Assembly (NCBI GenBank): GCA_002914845.1
Contig: JXTC01000290.1
Coordinates: 334,090 to 398,089 of the forward strand
Source of the DNA: Trema orientale
Taxonomy: Eukaryota; Streptophyta; Magnoliopsida; Rosales; Cannabaceae
Direction of reading: 5' to 3'
Length of the DNA stretch: 64,000 bases
Shown in pieces: positions 32,812 through 44,200 of this stretch. Within the stretch, counting starts at the first letter, position 1; each line of letters opens with the position of its first letter. The notes beneath the pieces are model-generated. The model saw only the letters and a program-made list of their open reading frames with translations, was not told the origin of the DNA and searched no databases. Position numbers and translations under genes: made by a program.

Positions 32812-34842
32812 ATGGGGAGTACCGGAAAGCAAACCTACTCAGACACCAAATCATCGAGCGATGTTGACTATGAAGAGAGCTCACCAGAGGTCGTTCAGGA
32901 AGACCCTCATGCTCCTCTCGTGGCCCCGATCGTCGCCTCCTTCAACGACCGGATCCGTCCTCTGCTTGACGCCGTCGACAAGCTCCGAAACCTCATGGTT
33001 ATGGAGGAAGGAATCGAGCTCCCCACCATCGTCGTCGTCGGCGACCAGTCCTCCGGCAAGTCCTCCGTCCTCGAGTCCCTCGCTCGCATCAGCCTCCCGC
33101 GTGGCCAAGGCATCTGCACCAGGGTCCCGCTCGTCGTCAGGCTCCAGAACCACACCGAGCCGGAGCCAGAGCTTTCCTTGGAGTACAAGGGCAGAGTGGT
33201 CCACACCGACGAACTCCACGTCGCCGGAGCTATCAGCGTCGCCACTGACGTCATCGCCGGAAACGGTAAGGGAATCTCTAAGACCCCTCTGACTCTGGTG
33301 GTGAAGAAGAAAGGGGTTCCGGATTTGACCATGGTTGATCTCCCTGGGATCACCAGAGTCCCTGTTCATGGTCAGCCCGAGAACATCTACGACCAGATTA
33401 AGGACATCATTATGGAGTATATCAAGCCTGAAGCGAGCATCATACTCAATGTGTTGTCCGCGACTGTTGACTTTTCGACTTGTGAGTCAATCCGGATGTC
33501 GCAGAGCGTTGACAAAACAGGGGAGAGGACTCTGGCTGTCGTTACCAAGTCCGATAAGTCTCCAGAAGGGCTTTTCGAGAAGGTAACTGCTGATGATGTG
33601 AATATTGGGCTTGGTTATGTCTGTGTTAGGAACAGGGTTGGTGATGAGACGTACAGGGAAGCTCGAGCTGAGGAAGCCAGGCTTTTCGAAACTCATCCTT
33701 TGCTTTCGAAGATCGACAAGTCGATTGTGGGGATCCCGGTTTTGGCTCAGAAGCTTATGATGATTCAAGCCAAGAGTATAGACCGAAGCCTGCCTGACAT
33801 CGATAAGAAGATCAATGACAAGTTGAGTCAGAGCCTTTCGGAGTTTAGAAAATTGCCCAGGTCCATCTCTTCGACGGCCGAGGCCTTGACCACGTTCATG
33901 AGGATCATCGGGGCCGTTAAGGAAGCGCTGAGGAAAATCCTTCTCAGAGGTGAATTCCACGAGTACCCGGATGAGAAAAAAATGCATTGTACAGCTCGGT
34001 TGGTCGAGATGCTTAATGCTTTCTCAGATGAACTCCATGGATGCCCTGAAAGCGATCCCAAGAGGAAGTTTCTAATAGAGGAGTTCGAGTGTTTGGAGGA
34101 AGCTAAAGAGATTTCTCTCCCGAATTTCCTTCCTCGGACAGCTTTTCTCTCCATTCTACAGTCAAAGGTCAATGGAATATCGAGCATTCCTATAGCTTTC
34201 ATTGACAAGTTATGGAGCTATGTAGAGGAAGTGGTGATAGCCGTGTTGATGAGTCATGTCGAAGATTATTACCAACTTCAGCTCTCAACCCGAAGAGCTG
34301 GGCTTAATCTCATAGAGAAGATGAGAGAGAAGTCAATGAAGTGGGTCATGGAGGTTATAGAGATGGAAAAGCTTACTGATTACACTTGTAACCCGGAATT
34401 TCTCAAGGACTCGAACAGGCTCATGTGTCAAAAGGAAGCATTCATGAGGGAAGTAAACGACACGTCGCGCTTTAGGATGGACTTAGAAGGTTTTGGATGG
34501 ATTGAATTTGAGAACTTGAGGCAGTTTCCTCACCTGTTGGACCAAGCTTTTGACTTGAGGATGAGGATTGTGGCTTACTGGAAAGTGGTGTTGAGGAGGC
34601 TGGTTGACTTAATGGCTCTGAATTTAAGGTTGAGTCTTGATAACCTTGTGAATAAGGAGCTGGAAATGGAGATTGTGAATGAATTGATGGGTCCTCATGG
34701 GAATGGGATTGAGAGGTTGATGGAGGAATCACCTGCGGTTGCTACAAAGCGTGGGAAGCTAACCGCAACTGTTAAGAAGTTGAAGGACTGTAGAGAGATT
34801 TTGGCCAACATCAGGGGCAGAATTACAAATTGTGGTGATTAA
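32812..34842 (+). CDS. DRP4C: Dynamin-related protein 4C-like GTPase, copy 4
   Basis: An intronless 676-residue DRP4/Mx-like GTPase. G1 GDQSSGKS is at 77-84, G3 DLPG at 175-178 and G4 TKSD at 245-248. The stalk (HVEDYYQLQLSTRRAGLNLI) and the GED (GIERLMEESPAVATKRGKL) are present. It is more diverged from copies 1-3 than they are from each other. The first 600 bases are clearly GC-richer than the rest, with many C-ending codons (Val, Ser and Leu around the P-loop). The start is supported by the good context AAAATGG and alignment with the paralogs. A TATAATATATA element lies about 95 bp upstream. Confidence 0.95.
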   Translation: MGSTGKQTYSDTKSSSDVDYEESSPEVVQEDPHAPLVAPIVASFNDRIRPLLDAVDKLRNLMVMEEGIELPTIVVVGDQSSGKSSVLESLARISLPRGQGICTRVPLVVRLQNHTEPEPELSLEYKGRVVHTDELHVAGAISVATDVIAGNGKGISKTPLTLVVKKKGVPDLTMVDLPGITRVPVHGQPENIYDQIKDIIMEYIKPEASIILNVLSATVDFSTCESIRMSQSVDKTGERTLAVVTKSDKSPEGLFEKVTADDVNIGLGYVCVRNRVGDETYREARAEEARLFETHPLLSKIDKSIVGIPVLAQKLMMIQAKSIDRSLPDIDKKINDKLSQSLSEFRKLPRSISSTAEALTTFMRIIGAVKEALRKILLRGEFHEYPDEKKMHCTARLVEMLNAFSDELHGCPESDPKRKFLIEEFECLEEAKEISLPNFLPRTAFLSILQSKVNGISSIPIAFIDKLWSYVEEVVIAVLMSHVEDYYQLQLSTRRAGLNLIEKMREKSMKWVMEVIEMEKLTDYTCNPEFLKDSNRLMCQKEAFMREVNDTSRFRMDLEGFGWIEFENLRQFPHLLDQAFDLRMRIVAYWKVVLRRLVDLMALNLRLSLDNLVNKELEMEIVNELMGPHGNGIERLMEESPAVATKRGKLTATVKKLKDCREILANIRGRITNCGD

Positions 34843-35510
34843 GTACCAAGTGTTATGCTTTTTTAGTTTTTCTTCGTGCTCAAATGTGACGTATGATAAG
34901 TTATGGTTGCTGGAACATAAATGTATGTGTGCTCTTTTTTTTTTTTCTTTTTTTAGTGTGGCTTTGATTTTCTTGTAATCCTTTCTGGTATTACTTAGCA
35001 GGAAAAAAAAATGATAAATAAAAGAGACCTTTGTGTTGCTATGGGAGATATTTGCAATGAACATACTTCAACTAATGAGATCACTGTTAGACTAAAAGTC
35101 CAATTTCATTCCGGAAGATGAACTTCGATATCCAGTACTTTTTTTGTAATTTTTTTTTCCTTTTATGGTTAAAGTGATAAGACACATATGAGTACGTGAT
35201 ATGATAAGTATGAAAAACGTAATAATTAGACATCAAGTGAATAAATATCGAAGTTCCAATTTTCCGATTAACTGAAAGAACTCAAGTACTAGAAGGGTAC
35301 CGAAGTGGAAGAGTTCCTAGAGATAATCACCGAGAGTACTCAAAAGCCTTTTCTCTTTCCTTATCTATTTAAAACCGTGCTCGATTTATACTTTATTCAT
35401 ACAAACAATAACTTCGCTTGAAATCCAAAACGTTGGAGTGTTTCATAGACCCTTCATTTTCCCACCTTTTAGTTTTTACGTGACATCTTTTAGACGCATG
35501 CAAAACCTCT
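34843..35510. other. Short spacer between DRP4-4 and DRP4-5
   Basis: Contains the 3' UTR of copy 4 and the distal promoter of copy 5. The shared CATTGGCT module is not evident. No mobile element is seen, unlike the other spacers. Confidence 0.55.
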
Positions 35511-35519
35511 CTATAAATA
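35511..35519 (+). promoter_or_regulatory. TATA box of DRP4-5
   Basis: CTATAAATA lies 116-124 bp upstream of the ATG at 35635, a good match to the plant TATA consensus. Confidence 0.65.
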
Positions 35520-35634
35520 TATCCTCTTCATTCCATTTCTCCACTACTCTACTTCCTTGTACTTGCTTGCTACTCCCGGTTCTGTTTCTCTATCTCACTC
35601 AGTTTGTCTCTCATTTTTCTCTGTTCTCAAAACA

Positions 35635-37668
35635 ATGGCCGGAACAAAGCCTTCATGTTCGAAGAAAAAGATATCAACTTCTCGAGTGCATGAAGAAGAA
35701 TCACTCGCACTGGTTCAGGTTGATCCCAAAGAACCAATCAATGCTCCTATTGTTTCGTCCTACAATGACCGGATTCGTCCGCTCCTCGACGCCGTTGACA
35801 GGCTTCGAAACCTCATGGTTATGGACGAGGGAATCGAGCTCCCGACCATCGTGGTGGTGGGAGACCAATCATCGGGGAAGTCCAGCGTGCTCGAGTCCCT
35901 CGCCGGAATCAGCCTACCTCGTGGCCAAGGAATATGTACCAGAGTCCCTCTCATTATGAGACTCCAGCACCATTCGAATCCCGAGCCAGAGCTTTTCTTG
36001 GAGTTCAATGGCAAGGTGGTCAACACAGATGAGGAGAACATCTCAGAAGCCATTAACCTCGCCACTGATGAGATTGCAGGTAATGGAAAAGGGATATCTA
36101 ATGCGCCGTTGACTTTGGTGGTGAAGAAGAAAGGTGTTCCGGACTTGACCATGGTTGATCTTCCTGGAATCACTAGAGTTCCTGTTCATGGTCAGCCAGA
36201 GAACATATATGATCAGATAAGGGATATTATTATGGAGTACATAAAGCCTGAGCAGAGTATAATACTGAATGTCTTGTCCGCAACTGTTGATTTTCCTACT
36301 TGTGAGTCGATTCGGATGTCGCAGAGTGTTGACAAAACCGGAGAGAGAACTCTTGCGGTGGTTACTAAGGCGGATAAGGCTCCTGAAGGTCTGCTGGAGA
36401 AGGTGACGGCTGATGATGTCAATATTGGTCTTGGTTATGTCTGTGTCAGGAACAGGATTGGAGATGAGTCTTATAAGGAAGCAAGGAAAGAGGAAGCTAA
36501 GCTCTTTGGAGCTCATCCTCTTCTTTCGAGGATCGATAAATCCATAGTTGGTATCCCGGTTTTGGCTCAGAGGTTGGTTCAGATTCAAGCTTCTAGCATT
36601 GCTAGAAACTTGCCTGAGATTGTTAAGAAGATCAATGACAAGTTGAACTTCAATGTCACTGAACTGAACAAGTTGCCTAAGAACATGTCTTCTGTTGCTG
36701 AGGCCATGACGGCTTTCATGAGAATTCTTGGATTTGTCAAAGAGTCACTCAGGAAAATTCTTCTGAGGGGAGAATTTGATGAGTATCAGAATGACAAGAA
36801 GATGCATTGTACAGCTAGGCTGGTTGAGATGCTCAATCAGTACAACGATGAACTGCACAAGTGTGCTGAGAGTGATCCGATAAGGAGTTTTCTGATGGAC
36901 GAGATCAAGAACTTAGAAGAAGCGAAAGAGATTGCGCTGCCGAATTTCCTGCCTCGCACTTCGTTTCTCGCAATCCTACAAGGCAAGGTGAAGGGGATTT
37001 CAAGTATTCCTATTGCTTTTGTTGACAGATTATGGGATTACATTGGAGAAGTTGTGATTGCCGTTTTGATGCGTCATGTTGAGGACTATTATCAGCTTCA
37101 GCTGTCGGCTAGACGAGCTGGCCATAATCTCATTGCAAAGATGAAAGAAAGATCTGTCAACTGGATGATGGAGGTGGTGGAGATGGAGAAGCTGACAGAT
37201 TATACTTGTAATCCGGAATTTCTGTCCGAGTGGAACAAGTTGATGTCTCAGAAGGATGGATTCCTACATGGTGTCTTACATGATGAGAATAGGCCCTTTA
37301 AGGTGAATTTGGATGGTTTTGGAGAGATTGAGGTTGAGAATCTCAGGCAGTATCCACATCATCTTCATCAAGCTTTTGATTTGAAGATGAGAATGATTGC
37401 TTACTGGAACATAGTGCTGAGAAGATTGGTGGACTGCATGGCCCTTCATTTGCAACACAGTGTTTTCAACCTCGTCAACAAGGATTTGGAGATGGAAATT
37501 GTTACTGAGCTCATGACTCCTCTCGGCGGCGGAATTGAGAGGTTGATGGAGGAATCTCCATCTGTTGCAACCAAGCGTTCTAAACTGACTGGAAGTGTTA
37601 AGAAGCTTCAGGAATGTAAGAGTGTTCTAGCTAACATTATGGACCGTGTCGCTACATATGGTGATTAG
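35635..37668 (+). CDS. DRP4C: Dynamin-related protein 4C-like GTPase, copy 5
   Basis: An intronless 677-residue DRP4/Mx-like GTPase. G1 GDQSSGKS is at 76-83, G3 DLPG at 175-178, and G4 is TKAD at 244-247. Stalk and GED are complete. The open frame extends 26 codons upstream to 35557, but that codon is TTG. The first ATG is at 35635 in strong context (AACAATGGC), so I start there. It is the last gene of the array. It differs from its sisters in GISNAPLTLVV, where the others have GISKTPLTL, and its N-terminus is Lys-rich (CSKKKIS). Its stop faces the stop of receptor kinase copy 1. Confidence 0.95.
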   Translation: MAGTKPSCSKKKISTSRVHEEESLALVQVDPKEPINAPIVSSYNDRIRPLLDAVDRLRNLMVMDEGIELPTIVVVGDQSSGKSSVLESLAGISLPRGQGICTRVPLIMRLQHHSNPEPELFLEFNGKVVNTDEENISEAINLATDEIAGNGKGISNAPLTLVVKKKGVPDLTMVDLPGITRVPVHGQPENIYDQIRDIIMEYIKPEQSIILNVLSATVDFPTCESIRMSQSVDKTGERTLAVVTKADKAPEGLLEKVTADDVNIGLGYVCVRNRIGDESYKEARKEEAKLFGAHPLLSRIDKSIVGIPVLAQRLVQIQASSIARNLPEIVKKINDKLNFNVTELNKLPKNMSSVAEAMTAFMRILGFVKESLRKILLRGEFDEYQNDKKMHCTARLVEMLNQYNDELHKCAESDPIRSFLMDEIKNLEEAKEIALPNFLPRTSFLAILQGKVKGISSIPIAFVDRLWDYIGEVVIAVLMRHVEDYYQLQLSARRAGHNLIAKMKERSVNWMMEVVEMEKLTDYTCNPEFLSEWNKLMSQKDGFLHGVLHDENRPFKVNLDGFGEIEVENLRQYPHHLHQAFDLKMRMIAYWNIVLRRLVDCMALHLQHSVFNLVNKDLEMEIVTELMTPLGGGIERLMEESPSVATKRSKLTGSVKKLQECKSVLANIMDRVATYGD

Positions 37669-38291
37669 AAAGTGTCTGCGTTGCCGTTTTACTGCCCAGT
37701 GGAACAATTCAAGTAGAATGAAGATTAGGTTGTTGGTTCTGAGAGGCCTGTGGCTTCTGGTTTGCTTGTGTTTAAGGTGTCCTTTTGTTGTTAGTCCTTT
37801 TTATTTTCTTGGAAGATGTCTTTCCTTTCTGGTTTGCCATTTTGTTTCGTCGACTCCTTCAACTTTACTGCATATGTTGTCAGGGTGAAAATCTATCACT
37901 AAGCTGATTAAAATGTAACCTTTTATCAACTAATTAGCAGTAAAATTATCATTGACGGTTTTGAGCCATAAGTTTGTTGTTCTGTCCCCATCTCGAGTTA
38001 TGTTTCGACCTTGTTTCGAACCAAACATATGTATCAGCTCATAAATATAAAAACAATAAAATTGTTTTTCTTAGTAAATAATATTTGGAGAAACTTCTGC
38101 AAGGAAGACGCATTTCATTATGTATTTACATTGTTATAGCACATATTTGTCACTATGTCATTAACATGTATAATTTTTTTTTTTTAAAGCAAACTAGTTT
38201 ATTAACCAAAAAACATTGAACATAGTTTGGAGGGATTGTAATTTAGCCCAGTGTGCAAGAATTGTGTTGGCTCCCTAAAAAGGTGAGGAGC
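37669..38291. other. Convergent 3' ends of DRP4-5 and kinase copy 1
   Basis: A 623-bp tail-to-tail spacer holding both 3' UTRs. A short A/T tract lies near 38172-38186. No gene is seen. Confidence 0.6.
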
Positions 38292-41200
38292 TTATGTAGA
38301 GGAAGAGCCAATCCGTGTCGTCGTGTTTGATGAATGAGTGAGGCTCTGAGATTCACTTGAGCTCTGTTGTGAAATCTGATCAAACTTGTCTCTCAAACCT
38401 GTGAACCTGAATGGATCATCTTTATTACTTGAATCCAGGATCAGTTCATGGACGGCAGTTCTGCCTTCAAGCATGCTCACGACTGTAGACATGGTGGGGC
38501 GAAGTGCAGGTGATGGATTTGTGCACAATAGAGCTACCTTAATCATTCTATTTGCCTCTTCCTTTTTGAATTTGGACCCCAACTTTGGATCCACCAGCTC
38601 CATGAGATTTCCTTTTTGTTGTAAGAAAATGGCCTGCAACAAGCACAAAAAAAGAAGAAGAAATCAACTAATCATTCATGAATTTTCCCTCACTAAGATG
38701 GGTACGTTTGATCTTCTAGATGATAGGTGATATACTAAAATTAATCATGAATAAAGGAACACATTCTTTGTTTCCCAGTAAGGACATTTGATTAAGAACT
38801 TCATTTGAAGTGTTCACTTTCCCATGAACTGATAAGAATGTGATGATGTTCTATCTTACCCAATCTAGAAGGCATACAAAGTTTTCATTTGGGCGATATC
38901 TCATGTTGTTTTTTCCAGCCACAATTTCCAGTGCCATGACCCCAAAACTGTAAACATCTGCTTTATCAGTTAAGTAACCCCATAATGCATACTCTGGGGC
39001 CATGTATCCTCTGCCAAAACAAAAAGGCCATTAAATTAAACCTAATCTATGAAAAAAAAAACAATGATTTAGACTTATTGCCAATTTGGCATGCTAATTT
39101 TCAAAGCTGCTACATCTAAAAAAGAGGGAAGACAGAAAGAAAGAAAGGTAGCTCACATGGTTCCTGCAACTCTGGTGCTAATGTGGGTGTTTTCCTCTTC
39201 ATTTAATTTGGCCAGACCAAAGTCTGATATTTTCGGGTTAAGGTCCCTATCAAGCAGTATATTTGTCGCTTTGATGTCTCTATGAATAATTTTCAGTGCT
39301 GATTCGTCATGCATGAAAGCCAGTCCTTTTGCAATGCCAATACATATTCTCTGTCTTGTTGGCCAGTCTAATTTCAATTGACCTTCTTCAGGACCTTCTA
39401 ATCAACAAAGATGTAAAAGATAATCGATTATTTTTGTTTTTCCTGAAAGATGATCAATTAATTCCCCAAAGTAGCTAGGTCTTTAGCTATACATTGGTTA
39501 TATATATGTATATATATACATCTCGCTAAGCTCACCAAATAAGGAGTGTGCAAGGCTATTGTTCTCCATGTACTCATAAACCAACAACAGTTGCTTTCCT
39601 TCAATACAGCATCCATGCAATTTGACAAGGTTCGGGTGTTGTAAAGCAGAAATCATGCCTATTTCATTTATAAATTCACGATTCCCTTGCTTCGATTTGG
39701 AAGAAAGTTGCTTAACCGCAATGATAGTACCATCTAATAGCACACCCTGCAATGGAAATATGGCATGCATTCAGTTATACATTTCATCCTGCCATTAGGT
39801 ATTTATGTAAAATAATGTAAAATAGCACATGGTGAGTAATAAATTAGAAAAAAGGTGAAAGCACCCATGTAAAACCATTGCAAAATAAATTTGATTTATA
39901 GACACCTTGTAGACTGATCCAAATCCTCCTTCCCCGATTTTGTTTGCCGGATCGAAGTTGTTAGTGGCAGCTTTAATTTGTCTGAAGGTAAAGAAACCGG
40001 TTTGCAAGTCTAATCCTCTCAGAACTGTCCAAGTAATAACAATTTTTTAAAGTTACATGCTTATTCACTTAAAAACTGATCAAGATAAAGATACTGGAAG
40101 AATGAGAAAGAAGTTATGAAACTAGAATAGACATGGGTGTTCTAGGTGATTATGTCAATCCCATACTACTTTTAGATCCTCTACATGAAAATTTAACTAA
40201 ATTGAGCATGATGAAAGTATATTCTTTACCTTGTTCCCTAGATTCCTTGCGTCCAAAGTAGCCTTTCCACCAAAGAATACCTAAAGCTATGACAAGAAGG
40301 CAAAACGCTGAAACAACTCCAACAATGATGAATTTCGTTGCTTTGTTCTTATCAGGAGGTTCGGAATCTACAAAACAAAACATCGTTGGCATAATTTTTC
40401 ACGAGAGATTCATGCATTATCTATTTGAAAAGTACAAAATACACATGAATTGCATGTGAAAGAAGAGGTGGTACAAGACTAATAAGGACCATGCTTACGT
40501 CCTTTTTCTGAGGGGTTAACAGTATCTCTAGATAATAATAACCTAGTAGATATATGATTCTCAAGACCTTAAGTTCTATTGTCTTTACTGTACACATAGA
40601 AAACAGAATTGAATGATCATCATAATCTTCCTTCTAAGTTAAATTCAAGACAAAATTAATTTCTCAACAAAAGAATGGCATGTTTATCACTGAGACGTTG
40701 AAGGTGATTGTGAAGATGTCCGTAGTAATGTGGTAGTGATAAGAGAAAATCCCCTACCATGAAAGGTAAAAGACAAAAATCGAAGAACTTGAAATTTTAC
40801 TGGCTGAAGGACAAGCCAGGAAAATTTTCACTTTGCTCCTATCAGTTTATTCACGGTAACATATAAGTAAAGTTACTTACCAGACTTCACCGAGATAGCT
40901 GATACTAGAGAACCATATATTCCTCGCTTTGGAACATTCTTTGTCCCTTTCCCAGCCCATCGGAAGCGGATCTCCAATGTCTTATCACTCACAACTGCCT
41001 TAACTTCTTCGATCACTTCCTTATCAACTCCATTAGCTTCCTTTTCAATGTTGAAATCCTGCAGCTCCAGTTTTCCCTACAGTAACATCAATTAAATAAC
41101 TGGACTAACTCCCATATTATTCGGATTACTTTAGTCGATGAATATTATGACTACCTGAACATAAACATCAAACATTCGTCTCCCAACACTGTAATAAGAT

Positions 41201-44200
41201 CTGTTGTCTCTTAATACTATCTCTGCAAAATGAAGTTTCACAGTGTAATTTCCATTCGCTAAGCAACGAGCATAATAAGTTAGCGACAGAGGCGAGAGGC
41301 GTGCGGTTGTATAGAGCTCAGAATTGTTCATTCTGAGTACAGACACATTATTTGCTATGTAGTCCTTTGTGGTACTCCAAACATCCCAGAAATCACCAGT
41401 GCTGCTAAATCCCCAAGTGGGTACGTTATGGACAAATTTTGCTGCACCTCCTGGGTCTTCATCTCCTTCATACATGATATCTCCAATGGTGGTTTGTTTT
41501 CCACCACAGTTTATATATAGTGAATAGTGATCTACAAAACAATGCGGTCCCGATTAATTGCTAAGTGAAAGAATCTGTTTAGTCGTTCCAGTGATTAGTT
41601 TTGAGAGACTTATTTACCTTTTGAACATGGGGTCAGGCACTTGCTTAGTATTCTATGTTAATCACATACAAGGCAAGAATTAGGTAGAGTGAATAATCAT
41701 TCTTAACAAGAATGTTCTTGTATTTGCAATAGGTTTTCGAAGCTTACGAGTTGCTTTTCTGTCCAGAAGAGCTTCGGAAGAAATTGCTGATGAAAAACAC
41801 AAGTATATTTACCTCCAACATAATTGTGATGCATAAATGCAGAAAAAGAACAAATACAAAGAAGAAGAACTCTTACAAGGTTTCTCGACAAGTAGATGGT
41901 TCAGATGTCTCAGAAAAATTATTGTAAGAAAGATCTATTTGGCTGCACACAGTTAGAAAGTTCTTCAATAAAACCAACAGAAGAAATACATTGATTTGAG
42001 CATTTTGATATAATCATTGATTCAGTCTTAAGCTTTTGACAGCAACATGGGAGGAAATGTTTAACAATTGTAAAACAACTAACACAACTAACCAATCTGA
42101 TTCTTTTTCAAAAGAAGTATAGAATTAACCAATCATCGCATCAACGCAAACTTACACACATCCAGGCTTTCTTCCCATTATCAGGATTACAAGTGCATAA
42201 TTTATGAATCATTAAAGAAGTTACGCTTTTAGCCATATCTCCCATGGCATCTAATACAAAGTGGTGCCATTATATGTCTATCAAGTATATTGTAAACATA
42301 CAACAATTTGTTTGTCCTTAAAGAACTCAATACTAAAAATGGGAAAAGATGCTATAATCATGACTCTTCGCATGTGTACATGCTTTTATGCCAATAATGT
42401 TCATTGATTTCAAAGTAAAAAAAAATAGAGATGAAGGGGCAACATATCAAATATTGATATAGAAAATAAGATTTCGAAACATACTAGCGACTATCTCTGC
42501 TTTTGATCCACTCTGGAATATTCCCGCTGAGCAAGTTACTTGTTAAATACCTATTCAGTGTGCAACACAATAACATATGAACATGTGAGGCAGCAAGTAG
42601 TATAAAAAAAAAAAAAAGAGAGAGAATAAAAAAGGGACTTGTATTATATAAACAGAGGAGATTTTTTTAATGTTCTATTTTCAATAGAATTGAAATTCCC
42701 GGTAGAAAAACAAAATAGACCAAGGTTCTTCTTGCAGCCTTCCTACTAAGTTTTTCATTGCTTACATTGTGTCCAATGCCATTATATTTTCAAAATTTGG
42801 AACTGGTCCTTCTAGTTTGTTGAAGCTAAGATCTCTGCAAAATAAAAAGCTAAGATGTCAATAATGTTTGGCAAGGAATAAAACTCTGTAAACAAAGGTT
42901 ATCAGCATAACAGATTTAAATTTTCTAACTAGTAGAGAGTAGAGTATTTAAAGTAAACAGAAAAAAATTACAAGACAGTTAGACTTGTCAAAGTACGCAT
43001 ATACTCGGGAATGTTTCCTCTTATATTACAGCTCTTCAACATCCTGCAATTTTGAAGCAAAGCCCATTAAGTTAAACGTTTCAAATTTAGTTGTGAATCA
43101 TTCTCAATCAAAAGCTTATAAAAACTTAAATAGAGCTCACAATTTATTCACGTTTGTCATGTTTCTTAAGTCTGGAAAGTCCGAGCTCTCCCCATTCAAG
43201 TCACTAATCCTTCTGCAAAGAGTAACAACATAATAATTTCAGGGACAACAAGCCTCATCAGCAATGAAGTTAGTAAGTATACCAAGTTTTTTAAGGCGAT
43301 CATGCTACTCGGAAAATTAGATACTAACTAAAGAGAACTTACAATTCTGTCAACTTATTCAAGGTAGAAAGACTAGAAGGAATTGGCCCGTTGAAACCAC
43401 TTGCTTCGATCTCTCTGTTGAAAACAGTTTTCTTAAAATCAATATAGACCGCTTATGAATTTTGTAACCAAAGAGATCTTGAAACATTATAGAGAAAAGC
43501 TTTACAATTTCTCTAGTTGCTTCCAACTACCAAAATCAGGCATCCTTCCAGTGAAGTTGTTACTACTGATCCTACTGCAATGAAAAAACATGAATCGAGA
43601 TTTAAGTGACATAATCCTGATGATTTTTCCATTGAAAGAGCTCAGTTCATTTCAGTTATAGTACATATGGATGGACACTTACAGTTCATTTAACTTGGTG
43701 AGATTAGTGATAGCCAGAGGAAACTCTCCAGTNGGGGTGTAAACTCACAAGACTTCCAAGTCCAACAATTTCCCAAACTCAGAGGGGATAGTTCTAGAAA
43801 ACAAGTTGCTCTCCATGGCCCTGAAAAAGCATAGTTCTCTGATGGTTTTAGCCAGGCCAAATGAAATTGAACTTGAAATGTTTATTCTAAACAAGTTAAA
43901 GGAGCTTAAAAGAGAGAATGATTCAGAGCATACAAAGATCTGAGAGTAGTTATGTTTCCCAAATAGCCAGGGATTGGTCCTGATAAATTGTTCACACTAA
44001 TGACCCTGCGGCAGATTCGTTCATCCCACCAGTTACTACAAGAATTCATAGGTTAACTTTGAATCTTAAGTGTAACTAGAAACTTACAGCCGTTCCAACT
44101 TTGTAGAAGCCCACTCTCGCGGTATCGAACCACTGAGGTAATTCCGGCCTAAATTACTGTAAGGCGGAAGAAAGACTGCTATTAGCATGAAAACTAATTA

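Noticed and set aside
32589..32867. A 92-codon plus-strand frame upstream of DRP4-4
   Set aside because: It covers the promoter and leader and overlaps the real start out of frame; low-complexity Ser/Tyr/Thr content.
32881..33369. Minus-strand open frames of 148-166 codons under DRP4-4 (also 33487-33987)
   Set aside because: They lie opposite a GC-rich real coding region and simply mirror its codon usage; no domain is recognisable.
35557..35634. 26-codon N-terminal extension of DRP4-5
   Set aside because: The frame is open but the first codon is TTG. The first ATG (35635) has strong context and matches the paralog starts.
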